Notes under the pieces: model-generated
Told to the model about the DNA's origin: nothing
Seen by the model: only the letters and a program-made list of their open reading frames with translations
The model's database searches: none
Shown here: positions 58,288 through 64,000 of the stretch, one piece after another
How the letters are laid out: every line of letters starts with the position of its first letter
Numbering within the stretch: the stretch's first letter is position 1
NCBI RefSeq assembly: GCF_041381155.1
Contig: NC_091135.1
Location: 50,790,086 to 50,854,085 of the forward strand
Direction: 5' to 3'
Source of the DNA: Argopecten irradians
Taxonomy: Eukaryota; Mollusca; Bivalvia; Pectinida; Pectinidae
DNA length: 64,000 bases
Program-made: the position numbers and the translations under genes

Positions 58288-59181
58288 GGAAGCGAAGTTG
58301 ATTGGCTGTCATTTGCTCTACTAAATGTGTATACGGCGGCCATTACAAATGTGTGAAATAGAAGGGTCCCGGAAGTATTTCATTGTGCAGTTGTTTAATT
58401 TCATAAATGGGATGTAACATGGGGGCAGTGGAGTACATAAAATCCCAATATATAGGTATGTGTATGTTTTCCCGGCATTGCATGGACGATATATTAGAAA
58501 TATACCGCTGACGTAGCGTAGGCCAAATCTGGCCTACGATTTCACATTTTTAAGAGGTACCGCGAGCTGACTATATATTAGGCAAAAAAAAAAAAAAAAA
58601 AAATTAAAAAAGCCTAATAATATAGGCAGGTTTTAGCGGACTAGTCCTATACATACAATGACTTACGAGATGAGTCACATAGTTCTACATATGTATATTT
58701 ACATGTAGGATAAACTTATATTATGTGTATATGTTTCTGCATGTAGTAATTAAAAAGTTCATAATACACTGTAATAATTTTATACTACAATGTGGATTGT
58801 TATCTGTTCGTAATTCATGATATCATAATCACATCGGATAATGCCAATATCGTCGTTGACCCTGTTGTTTCAAACATGGGTCTAAGTTTCTGTTCTGTCT
58901 TCGATGGTGTAGAACATGTTGGCTTACCAGACTTCGTATGCATGTATACATCGCTGTATTATAATTATAAAAAGAAGCAAAGTGTAATATCTTCCAGGTA
59001 ACGACATGGCGTGTTTGTGTTTATTTCATTTGTTTATGAGTTTTGTCGAGCCATAAAGGTATAAAAAAATCTTTATTACAAAATTCATAAGATCAGCAAA
59101 TACCATTGATATTATACTTTTGTTAAATGCTTGCTTTCCATTCAAGAACAAAAACTTTTTGAATAGTTTTAGCCTAGTTTT
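58288..59181. other. Non-coding stretch with a MITE-like end and poly-A run
   Basis: Contains a run of ~21 A (58577-58600) and TATAGGCAGGTTTTAGCGGA at ~58622, related to the MITE at 23198. No gene. Confidence 0.5.
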
Positions 59182-59191
59182 ATGTAGAATG

Positions 59192-59728
59192 CAGGCCCTG
59201 CAGGTAGGGCGTTAGAATTGTACCTGCTGCCCCTATTGCATGATCGTAAAAGGCGACTAAATTTAGGATCTTATCTTTTCCCTTCTTCCTAACTGACTTT
59301 ATCTTTCCTAATGCCTCCCTTGGCACCGCTTCACTTTTGGCCTTGAGTTGAGCGTTCGCCCCTGTGAGGAAGGATCTGGGTTCTGTCCCCTGGCCGAGAC
59401 ACACCAAAGTCTATAAGAGTGGTAGTTTCTGCTCCTGCTTAGCGTTCAGCATACAGGGAGTGGGACGACTGGTTCGCCCGTTGTCAGTATAATGTGACCG
59501 GGTGGGGTGTGTTGCTTGGTGTCTTCGGCGGCATGCTTCAGTGATATGGCACTATAAAAAGGGCAACAGTTCCACTATACAAGAAGACACAACACGAACA
59601 TACCGCAGTCTCCCAGTACACTCACCTTCCCACAACATACACACAACACACCGCATACATGGGAGGCCGTCCTTACATGACCATAGCTGTTAATAGGACG
59701 TTAATAAATCAAACAAACAAACAAACAA
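59192..59728 (+). mobile_element. SINE copy 10, full length with TSD
   Basis: Flanked by ATGTAGAATG (59182-59191, 59729-59738). Leader, B-box region (GGGTTCTGTCCCC), core and CAAACAAACAAACAAA tail are all present and close to copy 1. Confidence 0.85.
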
Positions 59729-59738
59729 ATGTAGAATG

Positions 59739-60042
59739 TAAATACATACATGTACATTGTATACAACATGTATTTGTAGGTCCACACCTGGAATACGTGG
59801 GTTCGTAACGTGTTGTCGATCTCGATCGAGCAACTTGGACTGCTAAAACGTCGTTGTTTGAAGAATTGGTCTCGCTCTTCAACTCGTTCCAACGGACACA
59901 TGTGTGTTCGCTGACATGTATTTGGTGAGTCTTTAGTGCGTTCGCCATGATGTTAACGTTTGTTAAGGGAATTCCACTTTTTATGTGCCTACGCGTGCGT
60001 ACTAGATTGTTTTGGCTCTGTGGCGGAACACGGACCCCCCCC
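59739..60042. other. Non-coding spacer
   Basis: No gene recognised. It ends in a C run (60036-60047) used as the target of the next SINE. Confidence 0.4.
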
Positions 60043-60052
60043 CCCCCTCTCC

Positions 60053-60562
60053 ATTGCCCTGCAGGTAGGGCGTTAGAATTGTACCTGCTGCCCCTATTGC
60101 ATGATCGTAAAAGGCGACTAAATTTAGGATCTTATCTTTTCTCTTCTTCCTAACTTACTTTGTTCTTCCTAGCGTCTCCCTTGACACCGCCTCATTTTAT
60201 GCCTTGAGTTTAGCGTTTGCCCCTGTGAGGAAGGCTTTGGGTTCTTTCCCCTGGCCGAGACACACTAAAGTCTATAAAAGTAGTAGTTTCTGCTCCTTAG
60301 CGCTCAGCATACAGGGAGCGGGACGACTGGTTAGCCCTGGTGGAGTGTGTTGCTTGGTGTCGTCGGCGGCTTGTTTCAGTGATATAGCACTATAAAAAGG
60401 GCAACAGTTCCACTATACAAGAAGACACAACATGAATATACCGCAGTCTCCCAAAACAACACACCTCGCAAAACTTACACGCAAACACATTGCATACATG
60501 GGAGGCCGTCCCTACATGACCATGGCTGTTGATAGGACATTAATTAATTAAACAAAAACAAA
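60053..60562 (+). mobile_element. SINE copy 11, full length with TSD
   Basis: Flanked by CCCCCTCTCC (60043-60052, 60563-60572). Somewhat more diverged than copy 10 and with a small deletion in the core (GGTTAGCCCTGGTGGAGTG). Confidence 0.83.
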
Positions 60563-60572
60563 CCCCCTCTCC

Positions 60573-60892
60573 GAAGAGGGGTTTTCTATTGTTTTTGAAA
60601 ACCATGGAATTGTTGGGCATTTTTTATTAGCGGATATTTTCATAAGGATATATGCTTTACTATTCAGCAATTTTTGTTTTTTTATGACGATATTTTCCCC
60701 CAAAAACATAATAGTGTTTTAAGAATGTTTACCTGTGTGGTTTCAGTCCAATTGACGACATAGATCAAAGAAGTTATGAGATTTTCAAATAAAATTCACT
60801 AATAACTGTAGCATGTTTCAGCTACAAATTTTGTCAACAAAAAACCCAAAAAAAAACAGCATTTCTATTCGTAGAAGATTGTTAGGTCATCT
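60573..60892. other. AT-rich spacer
   Basis: No gene or named repeat; the SINE target duplication is followed by GAAGAGGGG, which could pair with it. Confidence 0.4.
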
Positions 60893-61035
60893 GAGACTCA
60901 AATGACCTATTATAATCGCATTTTGTCTGTTGTCGTGCGTCGTCCGTCGAGTGTTCGCAAACAATTTACATTTTCAACTTCTCAAAAACTGCTGAAGCAA
61001 TTTCAATGAAATTTTGCACAAACCTTATACGGCAT
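60893..61035 (-). mobile_element. Pearl-like element head, fragment
   Basis: TAGGTCATCTGAGACTCAAA then TGACCTATTATAATCGC, followed by CGTCGTCCGTCGAG. These are the hairpin and microsatellite end of the family seen at 36832-37377, in the opposite orientation. No monomers remain. Confidence 0.6.
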
Positions 61036-61271
61036 AAGGTGAATTACAGTTGTGTGACCACACAACGTACCAAAAACTGCGTGCGCACAGCTGTGCGGTT
61101 CTGATCGCACACAGCACAGCCGTGAGATCCGTATCGAACAGCTGTGCGATCGGGACGATAAGTGAATCATAATGCGAAATCATTCCATAAACGGATCGTG
61201 TTGATGAGTCTAATTTACTTGTACTGACATTTTAGTGACATCTAAATCTAATACTTAATTTCTGTTTAAAC
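61036..61271. repeat. Repeat shared with the interior of element A
   Basis: CAGCTGTGCGATCGGGAC, CATTCCATAAACGGATC, TTGATGAGTCTAATT match 39905-40000 at moderate divergence. Contains AGCTGTGCG repeated in both orientations (61086-61150). Confidence 0.6.
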
Positions 61272-64000
61272 ATCGGTCCTTTGAACAGTGTTGATGCTCA
61301 CGAGCAGCCACATGCCCGATACTAAATTTTTGCTTTCTATAAGCCAGTGCTTACAGGTACCTCAATCGGTTGACACAATAAAATGTAATTTCTAATGCCG
61401 ATTTTTAACGTCTATGGACGATTTCACATATTTCCAATGCTTTACAACGCGCCAGGTTCTATGTAGCAAATGTATATGTATTATACATTTGACAGGATTA
61501 AAACTATTTCGCGCACCTTGCCGTTTAGAAAACTATATTCCATACATACATAGTTAAAATTTTTATGAAGAATTTAATTTGTTTATGTTTATCATGATGT
61601 CCTTGCTTTTATTATGCCCATCAATATATCCTTTTTAATCAAAATTTTTTGCCGATCAAAATATCTCTTGGGCGACGATTTGCTAACACTGAAAATCTTA
61701 CTCTCTGCAAGGTTCATCACTTTATGCGTTCGAAAAAGAATTTCATCTTTAAACTACATATCACTAGCTAAGAAAAATAGTTTTTACTGGGAAAATGCGG
61801 ACTTAAACTATCCATTGATGAGACATAACCAGTACGTGGTTTACCGTACGCACTTAATTTGCTTATATAACTTCTAATAAACGTCCTTATTTATAAATTA
61901 AATTGTATGATAATATATATTGATACATTTTACTTTATATGTATCTATTCAAATAAACATTACAGTACGAATGATTTCCAGTAATTAACGGCAATTTTAT
62001 GTTGCAATAAATATTATGTTTCTGATCGCAATAAATATTTCTATCTGTCAAAGTCCATATAGACTGCAGAATAAATACATATTTTCTCATATCTCTGTGG
62101 CACATCATCTAGTCTGTCTGTGGTCTTGATGTAGTGGACATTTTACCTGGACACGATGTCCACCTGTAGTGGACACCGTGTTCACACGTAGTGCACTCCG
62201 TGTCTACCTGTAGTCTAAATCTTGTGCACTCCGTGTCTACCTGTAGTCTAAACCTCGTGCACTCCGTGTCTACCTGTAGTCTAAACCTCGTGCACTCCGT
62301 GTCCACTCGTAGTTCACACCGTGTGCACAATGTGTAACCTTTAGTCTACTACCAACTGTACATAATGACACATTTTAGACATCATGAAACCAATTATAAA
62401 ATGACGTCACTACAGATAAATCATGATGTCATTTTGTTAGCAGTCAAGTAAGCCTACATATCATGTGAGGGGTAAAACATATTATACAAATATAGCATTT
62501 TGATGAGGTCGATACATAGTTATATCGACCAAAGAAAAAATATTGACCGAGGACGTAGTCCGAGGTCGAAATTTTTTCTGTGGTCGATATAACCATGTAT
62601 TGACTAAAATCAAAATGCTTTAATTGTTTTATTATTTTTCTGCATTTTTTACATTTTGAAATGAGTGTGAAACTAGACCTAAATAAGCACGCATTGTAAA
62701 TTCTGCTTCGTAAAGACAGTTAGAATCTTATAATTTTGTAACAAGTTTAGTTTTTAAAAAAAAACATATGAAAACAGTATCAATTGATGCACTTCACGAT
62801 TTTATTACATGCACCTGATGCATGCGTGCTTGTACATTGCATCCATGTACATATACTCCATTATACCTGTAGCTCCATGTCGGACACAGTCAATTAAATG
62901 TATTGTTTGTTCTCCGTTGAAATAATCCACTTCGACGCCATACATATGTTAAAAGATTCAGATCGACATGAAGATACATTCTCTTTTGCTTAGTACTCCA
63001 TTCCGTAAAATAAAAATCGTATAAATACAGTAGGATTAGCCTAGGCCTAATGTTGTTACTAGTGTAGGTGGAATTTTTAAGATAAATATCAAACGTATTC
63101 ACAATTCAATGGCTCCAGATGCTTAATGAATGTTATTCGATTATTTCCTACTCTCCTACCGTGTTTACGTTGAAAATTTAAAAGTTTAAACTGCAGTCAT
63201 CAGCTGGAAGTCATCATCATCTTTGATAGAAACCGAAACAATCAACGTCGTCTGTCACATTTTGTGGTTACGCTTCAAACTCAGGTCATCAAAGCGTTTG
63301 TTTCAAAGCGCCAGGAACACGAAGCGTTTTGGTAACGTAGATGAAAACGTTATCTAAAAATAACCGTGCAATATACTTTTTCTATAAACTACTTCCGGAA
63401 AAATCGTGCAATATAGTTTTTCATCGGTGATCACGTGACGTGTTTTTGACCGATGAGAAGTGACAAAAAATCCAGAAAAATAATAAAATGTCATTTTTCA
63501 CGAATGAATTATAGGGAACAACCAACTAAATGAAAAAAAGACCTTCGAAATGGCCCCTGTGTATACAAGATTGAGCCCAGGATAGAATTCCGACACGGCC
63601 GCTGTTTGGCTTGTTAATTATAAATTTTATGAAACTGTTTTCTGACAGGTAATTATTCCTAGATAACCATGATATGAATTTGGAAATTCAGATTGAAATT
63701 TAAGGTAAGAATATCAATATTGATAATTAATAGGTAAAAACATTAGAATTTCATGATTTTTTCAGTGTCGAATGCACCCTATTTAAAAATGGCTACCCTG
63801 GTGAGAGTTTGAGCAGAAGGACCCCCTCTTTTTTCTATCTATTGTTATATGACTGATGAGCATATACTTTTAAGTTATAGCCAACATGCGTGCGGATCCA
63901 TTATGAATTTATAGTATCTAAGTACAGTCAGCATGCCCATAACGTTTACTCTTATGTGTCTATGGAAGAGCATTTAGTTGGTTGACGACATCAAATGTAA
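61272..64000. repeat. 2.7-kb direct duplication, copy 2, reaching the window end
   Basis: Offset 8310-8317 from copy 1 and ~99% alike up to about 63840. It carries another right arm of element B (62140-62360) without a left arm, another palindromic foldback (62501-62626), and the upstream region of the His-Me gene. From ~63845 the match degrades into scattered single-base insertions and mismatches. Confidence 0.9.

Noticed and set aside
1-64000. Polinton/Maverick or other capsid-bearing element
   Set aside because: No capsid, packaging ATPase, protein-primed polymerase or retroviral envelope motif was seen in any frame.

Overview
The window looks like repeat-dense, AT-rich nuclear DNA of a bivalve mollusc, possibly a scallop. 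The assignment rests on the repeats: tRNA-headed SINEs with a CAAACAAA tail that resemble the bivalve MetaSINE group, Pearl-type elements with ~155-bp monomers and an ACGG microsatellite, and a Gypsy element with integrase upstream of reverse transcriptase. I recognise no host gene with confidence. Almost everything that can be named is a mobile element, and many sit inside one another.

Layout. 1-3252: 3' part of a Gypsy/Ty3-type retrotransposon ending in an LTR, with a second, inverted partial LTR at 3780-4834. 4290-8281: a cluster of SINE copies, several with target-site duplications. 8284-16684: a pogo/Tigger-type DNA transposon with near-perfect terminal inverted repeats and TA duplications, swollen to 8.4 kb by a Pearl element and other repeats; its transposase is broken. 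About 16.9-36.8 kb: an old ISL2EU-type transposon (copy 2) whose SAP/SWIM/YqaJ nuclease gene (+) and THAP/DDE transposase gene (-) are scattered over 20 kb. It has been invaded by a Pearl element with a 924-bp higher-order repeat, two SINEs, MITEs, and a second, apparently intact ISL2EU (copy 1, 22021-28737).

ISL2EU copy 1 is the best-preserved system. A two-exon THAP + DDE transposase (467 aa as spliced) faces a two-exon SAP + SWIM + YqaJ nuclease (520 aa as spliced). The two genes are convergent and lie between matching terminal inverted repeats. The presumed division of labour is that the transposase binds and cuts the ends while the nuclease processes DNA; this is inferred from the domains.

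36.8-64.0 kb: a Pearl-like fragment and SINE debris. Then come two related elements (A 38261-41750, B 49133-54050) whose terminal inverted repeats carry tandem arrays of GTGCAC-containing units with periods of exactly 22 and 33 bp. Between them is a MULE (41929-48605) with 10-bp target-site duplications, itself invaded by a terminal-inverted-repeat element, a SINE, a Pearl element and a MITE. At 55.5-57.8 kb a His-Me finger (HNH-like) endonuclease gene faces a Mutator-like transposase gene, beside a 100-bp-period array of near-perfect palindromes. A 2.7-kb segment covering the start of the endonuclease gene is duplicated at 61272-64000, and the last ~150 bases look like unpolished long-read sequence.

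Exon joins, target-site duplications and terminal repeats were read by eye. Family names come from motif recognition, not from a search.
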